Source: Kiloniellaceae bacterium | Lineage (GTDB): Bacteria > Pseudomonadota > Alphaproteobacteria > Kiloniellales > Kiloniellaceae | Length of the DNA: 31,891 nt | Reading direction: 5' to 3' | Assembly: GCA_021776195.1 (NCBI GenBank) | Contig: JAJFGK010000071.1 | Location: 1 to 31,891, forward strand | In this document: in pieces, positions 24,294 through 31,828 of the stretch | How positions within the stretch are numbered: the first letter of the stretch is position 1 | Layout of the letters: every line of letters starts with the position of its first letter | Made by a program: the position numbers and the translations under genes | The notes under the pieces: generated by a model | What the model saw: the letters and a program-made list of their open reading frames with translations, nothing else | Told to the model about the DNA's origin: nothing | The model's database searches: none

Positions 24294-25469
24294 ATGACCG
24301 AGAGGGCAAGACAAGCGGATTACGATCTGGTTGTTGCGGGGGCCAGCTTCGCGGGTCTGGTCTGCGCGCGGACGGCGGCGATGCGCGGTCTTCGCGTCGC
24401 CGTTCTGGACAAGAAACCGGAGCCGGGGGCAGGGGTCCGAACCACCGGAATCCTGGTGAAGGAGGCCGCCGACTGCCTCGATCTGCCCGCCGCCCTGACC
24501 CGCAAGGTGCGCGGCGTCCGGCTCTATGCGCCGGCCATGACCCACATCGACCTGACCTCGCCGGGATACTATTTTCTAGCGACCGAGACCGCGGCGCTGT
24601 TGCGCTGGCTGGCCCGCGAGGCGGTCCTCGCCGGCGCCAGGCTGTTCTTCGACTGTCCCTTTCGCGGCGCCACGCGCTCTGGGGGTTTGATCGCGATCGA
24701 TGGGTTCGATCGCTCGACCCGGTTCCTGGTGGGCGCCGACGGCGCCCGGTCCGCCGTTGCCAAAACCTTCGGCCTTGGCCGCAACCGCCGTTTTCTGCTG
24801 GGTGTCGAGGCCGAGTTTGCCGGCCAGCGGCATTTCGATCCGGGATTCCTGCACTGCTTTCTCGATCGGCGTCTGGCGCGCGGCTATATCGGATGGGCCG
24901 TACCGGGGGTCGGGGTGACCCAGGTCGGCCTGGCCGCGCAACGGCCCTATCGGCCCGACCTGAGTGGCCTGATCGACAAGCTGCGCGCGGTATCGCCGCT
25001 TCCGGACTCGGCCCTGATCGGGCGACGCGGCGGTCTGATTCCGGTCGGCGGACCGGTGCGGCCTTTCGCGGCGCCAGGGGTTCTGCTGGTCGGCGATGCC
25101 GCCGGACTGGTGTCGCCGCTGACCGCCGGTGGCATCCACAACGCCTTCAATTTCGGACGCCGCGCCGCGCAGGCCGTATCGGACCACCTGCGCGATTCCG
25201 GACCCGAGCCCGGCTTCGTTCTGGCCCGCGAGATACCGCGCTACGGGGTCAAGAGCGTTCTGCGGCGAATGATGGGTTTCGGCCCGCCGGACTGGCTGTT
25301 CGACCTGTCGCTGAACAGCGCGCCGCTCGCCTGGCTTGCTCGCGAGCTCTACTTTCATCGGCGCCATCCGGCGCTGGCATCGGCCCGCTCGCCCTTCGTC
25401 AAGACTCAGGAAGAGGCCCGGGGGCTCTCGCAAGGGGCCGAAAATCTGGTGGCTCCGAGGGTCCCGTGA
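24294..25469 (+). CDS. geranylgeranyl-reductase-like FAD-dependent oxidoreductase
   Basis: A 391-residue flavoprotein of the GGR/PHBH-like group. The N-terminal FAD-binding fold is Y-D-L-V-V-A-G-A-S-F-A-G-L-V-C-A (about 10-25), ending in V-A-V-L-D-K-K. A second nucleotide motif, F-L-V-G-A-D-G-A-R-S, lies near 145. The family segment V-G-D-A-A-G-L-V-S-P-L-T-A-G-G-I lies near 265-281. GGR-family members saturate isoprenoid chains or hydroxylate aromatic rings; the substrate is not evident. The ATG at 24294 has GGGAG eight bases away; the longer frame from 24240 adds non-conserved residues. The TPR-methyltransferase starts 63 bases downstream and is probably co-transcribed, hinting at joint modification of one lipid or quinone-like substrate (inference). 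Confidence 0.88.
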   Translation: MTERARQADYDLVVAGASFAGLVCARTAAMRGLRVAVLDKKPEPGAGVRTTGILVKEAADCLDLPAALTRKVRGVRLYAPAMTHIDLTSPGYYFLATETAALLRWLAREAVLAGARLFFDCPFRGATRSGGLIAIDGFDRSTRFLVGADGARSAVAKTFGLGRNRRFLLGVEAEFAGQRHFDPGFLHCFLDRRLARGYIGWAVPGVGVTQVGLAAQRPYRPDLSGLIDKLRAVSPLPDSALIGRRGGLIPVGGPVRPFAAPGVLLVGDAAGLVSPLTAGGIHNAFNFGRRAAQAVSDHLRDSGPEPGFVLAREIPRYGVKSVLRRMMGFGPPDWLFDLSLNSAPLAWLARELYFHRRHPALASARSPFVKTQEEARGLSQGAENLVAPRVP

Positions 25470-25532
25470 TAAAGCTGTCCGAGGCCGCTGGCTCGTGCCG
25501 CCGGACGGCGACCAAGGGGACAAGGATCTGCG

Positions 25533-26858
25533 ATGACCGGGGACAGCCTGGTAGAGGGCATGATTGCCGAGGGTTTGGCCCACCACCGCGAAGACCGTCG
25601 CGAACGGGCCCTGGAGTTCTACCAGGCCGGCCTGAAGGCGGTCCCCAATCATGCCGATGCCCTCAATCTGGCCGGCGCGGCACTGTTCGAGTTGGAGCGC
25701 CTTGACGAAGCTCGACCCTATTTGGAAAAGGCGCTGCGGCAAGCCCCGCGCAATCCCGAGATTCACAACAACTACGGCAATCTGCTGGCGGCCGACGACC
25801 AGCTTCAGAAAGCCCGACGGCACTACGAGAAAGCCCTCACCCTGCGGCCGGGATATGGCGAAGCCTGGCGTAATCTGGCCCGGCTCTGTGCCAAGGACTG
25901 CTCGGCGCCGGAGGGACTGCAGGCCTTTCATCGCGAAGTCATGCGCCGGCGCAAAGACGCCGAGGGTCACTACACCCTGGCCAGTCTGCTGCAGCACTAC
26001 GACGCGCTGGAGACCGCCGCCGAGACCTTCCAGACTGCCATCGACCTCGATCCCCGCCACATCGACGCCCATTACCGGCTCTCGATTGTGCTCCACTGCC
26101 TGGATCGAAGCGAAGAGGCCATCGTCGCCCTCTACAAGGTCCTGGAACTGGACCCGGAACACGGCCGCGCCAAGCATATGCGCGACGCCATGGAGGGGCG
26201 CTACACCAGCCACGCGCCCGATAGCTATGTCACCGCGCTGTTCGACAACTACTCCCCGCGCTACGACAGGCATCTGGTCGAGGTCCTGCAGTACCGCGGC
26301 CCCGAGATGATCCACGAGGCAATCCTAGCCGCCAGTCCAGCGACGGCATTCGATTGCGCCCTGGATATCGGTTGCGGCACCGGTCTGGTCGGGCGCGCCG
26401 TGGGCGATCTGACGGAACGCCTCGAAGGCGTCGACCTCTCGGCCAAGATGATCGACAAAGCGGCGGAGACCGGGGTCTACGATGCCCTGCACAAGATCGA
26501 TATCTTCGACTACCTGGTCATCGTCGAAGCCTCGCCGACCCGTTTCGATCTGGTCGTCTCCGGCGACGTGCTGATCTACATCGGCGACCTCGACATGCTC
26601 TTCGACAAGCTCGCGCCGGTGATGCGGCCAGGCGGCCTCTTCGTTTTCACCGTCGAGGAAAAACGCGAGGAGGGCCATGGCTTCGCCCTGCGCAGCACCG
26701 GACGCTACGTGCATCGGCCGGATTACATCGAAAGGGTCGCCCAGGCCCATGGCTTCGATGTGCTTTCGCTCGAATCCTGCGTCGTGCGGCAGCAGTCCGA
26801 CAAGCCGGTTCATGGACTTGTCGTGGCCCTGCGGCGGTTGGCTGCGCTGGATTCTTAG
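25533..26858 (+). CDS. TPR-repeat protein fused to class I SAM methyltransferase
   Basis: A 441-residue two-part protein. About residues 1-225 are five to six tetratricopeptide repeats (for example A-L-E-F-Y-Q-A-G-L, and N-N-Y-G-N-L-L near 85). After a spacer containing F-D-N-Y-S-P-R-Y-D-R-H-L, residues about 250-440 form a SAM-dependent methyltransferase: motif I is L-D-I-G-C-G-T-G-L-V-G (about 276-286), with a later V-S-G-D-V-L-I-Y-I-G-D-L and R-P-G-G-L-F-V-F-T-V-E. The architecture is known from proteobacteria; the TPR part is expected to dock the substrate protein or a partner. The SD is AAGGA. The final TAG overlaps the convergent AbrB-type gene's TAA, so the two mRNAs can pair at their 3' ends. 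Confidence 0.92.
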   Translation: MTGDSLVEGMIAEGLAHHREDRRERALEFYQAGLKAVPNHADALNLAGAALFELERLDEARPYLEKALRQAPRNPEIHNNYGNLLAADDQLQKARRHYEKALTLRPGYGEAWRNLARLCAKDCSAPEGLQAFHREVMRRRKDAEGHYTLASLLQHYDALETAAETFQTAIDLDPRHIDAHYRLSIVLHCLDRSEEAIVALYKVLELDPEHGRAKHMRDAMEGRYTSHAPDSYVTALFDNYSPRYDRHLVEVLQYRGPEMIHEAILAASPATAFDCALDIGCGTGLVGRAVGDLTERLEGVDLSAKMIDKAAETGVYDALHKIDIFDYLVIVEASPTRFDLVVSGDVLIYIGDLDMLFDKLAPVMRPGGLFVFTVEEKREEGHGFALRSTGRYVHRPDYIERVAQAHGFDVLSLESCVVRQQSDKPVHGLVVALRRLAALDS

Positions 26859-27994
26859 GTAACCGGGGGCTCTCGGGGGCTCTCAGGGGGGCTCTCAGGG
26901 GTGCCCCCACGGGCGCTCAGGGGCGACGATGGCCGCTTGCCCCCGAACCACAGGCGAAAAGTCAGGGGCGCGATCAGAATGATCAAGAAGATACGCACCA
27001 GGTGGTGGGTGGCGACGTAGGCCGGATCGATTTCCAGGGCCAGGGCAATGAGGCTCATTTCCGCCAGACCGCCGGGCGAGAAGGCCAGTACCAGCGCCGG
27101 CAGGGGCAGGCCAGTGAGCTGCTGCAACAGCAGGGCAAAGGCAATCGAGACGCTCAAGATCATGACCGTGCCGCCCAGCGCATTGCGCGCCGCCAGCCAG
27201 ACCTCGCTCTTGGCCGCGCCGGCGAAGCGGCAGCCGATCCCGACCCCCATCACCACCTGGGCCGCCGAGGACAGCTCCACCGGAGGCCGCGCGGCGGTCC
27301 AGCCGGCCAGGTGGACGACGGCGCTGGCCACCATGGGTCCGATAATGGCGGCGGCGGGCAAGCGCAGCAGGCGGGCCGCGCCATAGCCGACCAAGCCCGT
27401 TACAACGAGAATGGCCGCATCGCGCAGCCCGAGGTCGGCCAGGGCCGCCGCCCCGGCGGTGCCGGTCATGACGACCTCGGGGTAGATCCAGCGGAAGGCG
27501 AAGGGGATGATCATGACCACGATCAGGACCCGCGAGGCATGACTGAGCGCGATGACCCGCTCGTTCCCGCCCATGGCGCCGCCGATCAGGACCATCTCCG
27601 TCAAGCCGCCCGGCATCCCCGCGAAGAAGGCCGTGACCCGGTCATAGCCGACGCAACGGACAAAGTAGAACCGCGCCGCCAGGCCGGCCAAGGCGACATA
27701 GGGCAGCAGCGCCGACAGCGTCACGGTCCAGTCGCCGAGATGGTCCAGCAGGGCCGGGGAGAAACCGCTGCCCAGCATGACCCCGAGCACGGCGATCATG
27801 GAGGACCGCAGTCCGCCCGGCATGCGGACCGGGAGACCGGCCAGGGCCGCGGCGGTGGTCGCCACCATGGCCCCGATCATCCAGGCCAGCGGCAGCGAGA
27901 TCAGGTAGCCGAGCCAACCGCCGGCCGCACCGACCAGAAGCGCGAGGGGCAGGGCAAAGGGGGACGCGGCAGGACTTGGCGCGGTCAAGGACAA
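26855..27994 (-). CDS. AbrB-family polytopic membrane protein
   Basis: An integral inner-membrane protein of 379 residues with about ten hydrophobic helices and an internal duplication. M-P-G-G-L-T-E-M-V-L near residue 130 recurs as S-P-G-G-L-A-E-M-S-L near 325, each followed by H-x-x-R-x-x-x-I/L and a further TM. This is the signature of the AbrB (PF05145) family, sometimes annotated as putative ammonia-monooxygenase regulators but more plausibly transporters. The start is a TTG at 27994, the first start-type codon after the upstream gene's stop; a TTG at 27988 is also possible and the SD is poor. The last 25 residues are a Ser/Pro/Glu tail encoded by an imperfect tandem repeat. It lies 33 bases downstream of the small exported protein gene. 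Confidence 0.9.
   Translation of the reverse strand: MSLTAPSPAASPFALPLALLVGAAGGWLGYLISLPLAWMIGAMVATTAAALAGLPVRMPGGLRSSMIAVLGVMLGSGFSPALLDHLGDWTVTLSALLPYVALAGLAARFYFVRCVGYDRVTAFFAGMPGGLTEMVLIGGAMGGNERVIALSHASRVLIVVMIIPFAFRWIYPEVVMTGTAGAAALADLGLRDAAILVVTGLVGYGAARLLRLPAAAIIGPMVASAVVHLAGWTAARPPVELSSAAQVVMGVGIGCRFAGAAKSEVWLAARNALGGTVMILSVSIAFALLLQQLTGLPLPALVLAFSPGGLAEMSLIALALEIDPAYVATHHLVRIFLIILIAPLTFRLWFGGKRPSSPLSARGGTPESPPESPREPPVT
26865..26896. repeat. short GC-rich tandem repeat at the 3' end of the AbrB-type gene
   Basis: GGGGGCTCTC occurs three times (26865-26874, 26875-26884, 26887-26896), and degenerate versions extend to about 26920. It encodes the E-S-P-P-E-S-P-R-E-P-P tail on the minus strand. 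Slippage by one unit (10 bases) would shift the frame, so the protein's C-terminus may vary among strains. Confidence 0.7.
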
Positions 27995-28027
27995 ACCGCG
28001 GTCCCGGTCTCGATCAAAACGAAACGG

Positions 28028-28468
28028 TCACAACCCCTCAGGGTTGCCCCCCTTGATTTCGGCCTGCGGATACTTGCCACGGCTGCCGTCCAGATTGAAC
28101 AGGAAGACCGTATCCTCCTCACGCGACAGGGTATAGCAGCCGCTGTCTTCGGGGGTCGGGTACTCGAGGCAGAAAGTCGGCCCCTTGATCGACCAGCTTC
28201 CGCCATAGAGATGCTTGGGCGTGCGCCCCCAGAGACCCCTGATCGACCCGCCAGGGGAATAGAACTCGGCCCAGTCGGTGCCGCGCGACACCCCGGCCAG
28301 GGTGTTGCCGATGATCGCCGATCTGATCTCGTCTTCCGACATGATGGTGACGCCGGGGGGCGACACGTAGTCCTGCTGGGCGGCGGCCGGGCCGCTCGGC
28401 GTGGCGGCGGCAAACAGCAGCAATGCCGCGGTGCCGATTGCGAGACGGGCTTGTTTCATGGTCGTCAT
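28028..28468 (-). CDS. small exported protein (DUF995-like)
   Basis: A 146-residue secreted protein. A signal peptide (K-Q-A-R-L-A-I-G-T-A-A-L-L-L-F-A) ends near A-A-A-Q-Q at about residue 31. The mature domain has the layout seen in many alphaproteobacterial periplasmic proteins: E-D-E-I-R-S-A-I-I-G-N-T-L-A-G, then W-A-E-F-Y-S-P-G-G-S-I-R-G, G-G-S-W-S-I-K-G-P-T-F-C, a second Cys in S-G-C-Y-T-L, and a closing I-K-G-G-N-P. The two cysteines could form a disulfide. I read it as DUF995-like with moderate certainty; no function is assigned. The start at 28468 has GAGGAG ten bases upstream, favouring it over the ATG at 28459. The AbrB-type gene follows on the same strand. Confidence 0.82.
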   Translation of the reverse strand: MTTMKQARLAIGTAALLLFAAATPSGPAAAQQDYVSPPGVTIMSEDEIRSAIIGNTLAGVSRGTDWAEFYSPGGSIRGLWGRTPKHLYGGSWSIKGPTFCLEYPTPEDSGCYTLSREEDTVFLFNLDGSRGKYPQAEIKGGNPEGL

Positions 28469-28520
28469 GGCCGACAGTCTCCTCTAGTTGACCGGGCTGG
28501 TCCTGGTGGCTGGGCGCCTC

Positions 28521-28549
28521 TTGTGAAGCGAGCGAGTCTCTCGCACAAT
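28521..28549 (+). promoter_or_regulatory. candidate promoter of the TauD-like gene
   Basis: TTGTGA and CACAAT are separated by 17 bases (each 4 of 6 to consensus), ending 38 bases before the dioxygenase ATG. The spacer contains a GCGAG-N7-CTCGC dyad that could be an operator. By-eye assignment in a 119-base divergent gap. Confidence 0.25.
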
Positions 28550-28587
28550 CATGGCGGTTCTGTGGAAAAGCCGCAACGGTCTGGGCC

Positions 28588-29418
28588 ATGGGTTTGACGA
28601 TTAAGCCGCTTGCCGGGACATTGGGCGCCGAAATTCTTGGCATCGATCTGTCCCGGCCGCTGACGGATGGGGACTGGACCGCGATCGAGGCGGCTTTCCA
28701 TCGTCACTTCGTGATCTTCTTTCGCGATCAAGACCTGACGCCCGACCAGCAGATCGCCTTTGCCCGGCGCTTCGGCCCGCTGGAGGACTATCCCTATATC
28801 GCCGGCCTGCCCGACCACCCCGAGCTGATCGAGGTGGTGAAGCTGCCCAGCGAGGACTTCAACTTCGGCAGCGGCTGGCACGCCGACATGTCCTACAGGG
28901 ACGTCCCGCCCCTGGGCGCCGTGCTCTATGCCATGGAAATGCCGCCGGTGGGCGGCGATACCATGTTCGCCAGCCTGCATGCGGCCTACGACGCCCTGTC
29001 CGAGGGGCTGAGACAGGCCGTGACTCCTCTGCGTCTGCTGCACGATTCCGGCACCGGCGGGGCCAAGCGCTATGCCGGCATGCAGCACCGGCGGCGCAAC
29101 ACCGGCCAGCTGACCGCGGTCCACCCGCTGGTGCGCGCGCACCCGGTGACCGGCCGCCGCCTCCTGGCGCTCAGTCCTTTTTATGCCAAAGAGTTCGAGG
29201 ATATGACCCTTGAGGAAAGCCGCGCCTTGCTGGAGGGACTCGAGGAGATCGCCCTGCGGCCGGAGCACTGCTGCCGCTTCCACTGGGACGTGGGCTCTCT
29301 CGCGGTCTGGGACAACCGCTGCCTGCTCCACAACGCCCTGAACGACGACTTCGGCGCCCGCATGAAGGGCGAGGGGTTTCGCCGGGTCATGCGCCGCGCC
29401 ACCATCGCCGCGGCCTAG
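28588..29418 (+). CDS. TauD/TfdA-family 2-oxoglutarate and Fe(II)-dependent dioxygenase
   Basis: A cytosolic non-heme iron dioxygenase of 276 residues that oxidises a small acidic substrate while converting 2-oxoglutarate to succinate and CO2. The facial triad is visible: His98 and Asp100 in G-W-H-A-D-M-S-Y and His248 in L-L-H-N-A, with the 2OG-binding arginine supplied by the F-R-R-V-M-R-R cluster (265-270). The opening G-A-E-I-L-G-I-D-L-S and the H-F-V-I-F-F-R-D-Q segment are typical of TauD/TfdA. Substrate could be a sulfonate, aryloxy-alkanoate or similar; no transporter for taurine is nearby. The ATG has a weak SD. The TPR-oxygenase gene begins 71 bases downstream. Confidence 0.93.
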   Translation: MGLTIKPLAGTLGAEILGIDLSRPLTDGDWTAIEAAFHRHFVIFFRDQDLTPDQQIAFARRFGPLEDYPYIAGLPDHPELIEVVKLPSEDFNFGSGWHADMSYRDVPPLGAVLYAMEMPPVGGDTMFASLHAAYDALSEGLRQAVTPLRLLHDSGTGGAKRYAGMQHRRRNTGQLTAVHPLVRAHPVTGRRLLALSPFYAKEFEDMTLEESRALLEGLEEIALRPEHCCRFHWDVGSLAVWDNRCLLHNALNDDFGARMKGEGFRRVMRRATIAAA

Positions 29419-29489
29419 AGTCTCGAACAGCCGCGACAGGCAGGCGTGAGCCTGTTAGAAGGCAAGTCTACCCGTACTGAGCAGGACAG

Positions 29490-31082
29490 ATGGCCGGTTT
29501 CCAGGAGAGTTTCAGTCCCCCAGGGCCGGGTGGAACGCCCGAGAGCGCCTTCCAGCGCGGTCTTTCGCATCAGGAAGCCGGCCAGTGGGAGGCCGCGGTG
29601 TCGGCCTATCGCCAGGCGGTCGCCCTGAAGCCGGACTTTGCCGGGGCCTACTGCAATCTGGGCATCGTCCTGAAGCGTCAGGGACGGGCCAACGAGGCCA
29701 TCGAGGCCTACCAGAAGGCCATCGCCGCCGAGCCCCGCTTCACCGAGGCGCTCTACAACATGGGGATCCTCCTCGATCTGGTGGGACGGCATCAGGAGGC
29801 GGCCGAGGCCTACCGCCGGGCACTGGCCTTGCAGCCCGGCTTCGCCGCCGCCCACTGCAATCTGGGCAAGGCCCTGCAGGAACAGGGCGACCTGGAGGGG
29901 GCCTCGGCCTGCTACCGCGAGACCCTGAGATTGCAGCCGAACCATATGAACGCCCTGCTCAATCTCTCCTTTGTCCTCTTCGCGCTCGAACAGCCCGGCG
30001 AAGCCCTCGCGGCGGCCCGGCAGGCGCAGACCCTGGCGCCGGACCGGCTGGAGGTGCTGGAGCGCCTGGTCAAGGCCCAGATTGCCTGCCAGCAGGCCGA
30101 GGCCGGCCTGCGCAACGCCGACCGTGCCTTGGCGCTCTTTCCCGATTCACCCGGCGCCCTGGACCTGAAAGTCGCCGCCCTGCGGGCCCTCGAGCGGCCG
30201 GCCGATGTCGAAGCGGCCTACCGCGCTTTCATCGCCGCCCATCCCGCGGCGGAGCTGCCCTACGCGCGCCTGGCCGATGTCTATCTCGGTACAGGCGACG
30301 GTGCCGCCGCCCTGGCGGTGGCGGAGGAGGCCCTGGCCCGGATTCCGGGCAACACACGGGCCCTGGCCGCGAAGGGCGCCGCGCTGCTGTCGCTCGGCCG
30401 CCACAGGGACCTCGCCGCGCACCACGACCTGGAGCGGCTGGTTCGCCCGAGCCCCTGCGAGGCCGCGCCGGGGTATGCCGACATGGCGGCCTTTCACCGG
30501 GCGCTGGCGGACCATATCCTCCAGCACCCGACCCTGGAGAGCGATCCCCTGGGCCTCGCCACCCGGGCGGGTCGCCACACCGGCGAGCTGCTGATCGAGC
30601 CCAAGGGGCCGGTCGCGGCGCTGGAACAGATGATCGTGGCGGCGGTCCAGGACTATGGCCGCGCCTTTCCGGCCGACCCGGCCCACCCCTTTCTCGGCCA
30701 GGCCCCGGAACGCTGGAGCCTGACGATCTGGGCCGTGGTCTTGGGGGGCGAGGGCTATCAGGTGCCGCATCTGCACCCCTCCGGCTGGCTGAGCGGGGTT
30801 TACTACGTGGCCGTGCCGCCCGGCATGGCTGTGTCTCCCGGTATGGCCGCGCCGTCGAACAGCCACGAGGGCTGGATCGAGTTCGGCCGGCCGCCGCAGC
30901 TCGCCCCCGATCAGGCCTGTCCCGACCTGCGGCTGATCCGCCCAGAGCCCGGCCTGATGGTGCTCTTTCCCTCCTACCTCTATCACCGCACCGTCCCGAC
31001 CGGGCAGTCGGACCTCAGGATCTCCATCGCCTTCGATGTTCTGCCCCACGATTCCTCGCCCGGCCGGGCAGGCGGGGGGTGA
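29490..31082 (+). CDS. TPR-repeat protein with C-terminal 2OG-Fe(II) oxygenase domain
   Basis: A 530-residue protein. About residues 20-330 are eight or so tetratricopeptide repeats (for example Y-C-N-L-G-I-V-L-K-R-Q-G near 55, and C-N-L-G-K-A-L-Q-E near 130). The C-terminal part (about 345-520) is a putative 2OG-Fe(II) oxygenase of the TIGR02466 type. It has V-P-H-L-H-P-S-G-W-L-S-G-V-Y-Y-V with His427/His429, G-L-M-V-L-F-P-S-Y-L-Y-H with His499, and R-I-S-I-A-F-D with Arg510 as the likely 2OG anchor. Family members are thought to hydroxylate proteins or small molecules, with TPRs as a docking scaffold. SD GCAGGA precedes the ATG. Its TGA overlaps the GTG of the next gene (GTGA), so hydroxylase and methyltransferase are co-translated. 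Confidence 0.92.
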   Translation: MAGFQESFSPPGPGGTPESAFQRGLSHQEAGQWEAAVSAYRQAVALKPDFAGAYCNLGIVLKRQGRANEAIEAYQKAIAAEPRFTEALYNMGILLDLVGRHQEAAEAYRRALALQPGFAAAHCNLGKALQEQGDLEGASACYRETLRLQPNHMNALLNLSFVLFALEQPGEALAAARQAQTLAPDRLEVLERLVKAQIACQQAEAGLRNADRALALFPDSPGALDLKVAALRALERPADVEAAYRAFIAAHPAAELPYARLADVYLGTGDGAAALAVAEEALARIPGNTRALAAKGAALLSLGRHRDLAAHHDLERLVRPSPCEAAPGYADMAAFHRALADHILQHPTLESDPLGLATRAGRHTGELLIEPKGPVAALEQMIVAAVQDYGRAFPADPAHPFLGQAPERWSLTIWAVVLGGEGYQVPHLHPSGWLSGVYYVAVPPGMAVSPGMAAPSNSHEGWIEFGRPPQLAPDQACPDLRLIRPEPGLMVLFPSYLYHRTVPTGQSDLRISIAFDVLPHDSSPGRAGGG

Positions 31083-31774
31083 GGGGCCCCGAGGCGCGGC
31101 CCCAGGGCTCGACGACACCCCGCCAACGGATCTGCCCGCTCTGCGACACCCCCGAAGGCCGGGAATTCGCCGCGGTGGGGCCGCGCCACTACCTGCGCTG
31201 CGCGGTCTGCGATCTGGTCTGGCTGCGCGCCGACCTGCGGCCGACCCAGGCCGAGGAACTGGCGGAGTACCGCCTGCACCGCAACGATTCCGGCGATCCC
31301 GGGTACCGGCGCCATCTGGCGCGCCTGACCGAACCCCTGGCCGCGCGCCTGAAACCGGGGGCCCAGGGTCTGGATTTCGGCTGCGGACCGGGGCCGACAA
31401 TTTCAGTGATGCTGGCGGAGCAGGGTTTCGAGGTCGCGAACCACGACCCCTTCTTCGCCGAGACCCCCGGCGCGCTGGCGCGGCAATACGATTTCATCGC
31501 TTGCAGCGAGACGGCCGAGCACTTTCACCGGCCCGCCCGGGACTTCGCCACGCTGGCCGGCCTGCTGCGTCCCGGCGGCCTGCTCGGCGTCATGACCCGG
31601 CTGCTGACGCCCGACATCGACTTTGCCGCCTGGCACTACATCCGCGAGATCAGCCACGTCAGCTTCTACAGCCCGCGGACCATGGCCGCGATCGCGGCCC
31701 GCCACGGCTGGTCCCTGGAGCTGATGCCACCCGACATCGCCCTGTTTCGCGTGAGCGACCCGAGACATAGGTGA
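31079..31774 (+). CDS. zinc-ribbon class I SAM methyltransferase, 3' end formed by an IS
   Basis: A 231-residue SAM methyltransferase. A short N-terminal zinc ribbon has two Cys pairs (C-P-L-C, about residues 20-23, and C-A-V-C, about 42-45). A Methyltransf_23-like domain follows: motif I is L-D-F-G-C-G-P-G-P-T (about 99-108), then A-C-S-E-T-A-E-H-F, L-R-P-G-G-L-L-G-V-M and H-V-S-F-Y-S-P-R-T-M. It starts at GTG 31079 with a G-rich SD, overlapping the previous stop. The natural domain ends at about D-I-A-L-F-R; the last residues (V-S-D-P-R-H-R) and the stop lie in or at the edge of the IS end, so the gene has probably lost a few C-terminal residues but keeps a whole catalytic domain. The partner is the TPR oxygenase encoded upstream. 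Confidence 0.88.
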   Translation: MRGPEARPQGSTTPRQRICPLCDTPEGREFAAVGPRHYLRCAVCDLVWLRADLRPTQAEELAEYRLHRNDSGDPGYRRHLARLTEPLAARLKPGAQGLDFGCGPGPTISVMLAEQGFEVANHDPFFAETPGALARQYDFIACSETAEHFHRPARDFATLAGLLRPGGLLGVMTRLLTPDIDFAAWHYIREISHVSFYSPRTMAAIAARHGWSLELMPPDIALFRVSDPRHR

Positions 31775-31800
31775 CGAATCGTACCGGACACATAGGTAAC
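31762..31800. repeat. terminal direct repeats of the IS (25-bp period)
   Basis: GAGACATAGGTGAC (31762-31775) and GACACATAGGTAAC (31787-31800) are two copies of a 14-base motif, 12 of 14 identical, starting 25 bases apart. Repeated motifs at IS ends are usually transposase-binding sites. The TGA in the first copy serves as the stop of the methyltransferase. Confidence 0.75.
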
Positions 31801-31828
31801 ACTTTTTGCCCTTTGGCCGGAGGTGTTG

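Noticed and set aside
24576..26315. 579-codon minus-strand frame across the flavoprotein and TPR-methyltransferase genes
   Set aside because: The plus strand encodes FAD-binding and TPR/SAM motifs over the same bases; the minus translation has no family features.
26354..28597. 747-codon plus-strand frame opposite the AbrB-type and DUF995-like genes
   Set aside because: Gly/Arg/Gln-rich composition with no motif, while the opposite strand shows ten TM helices and a signal peptide protein.
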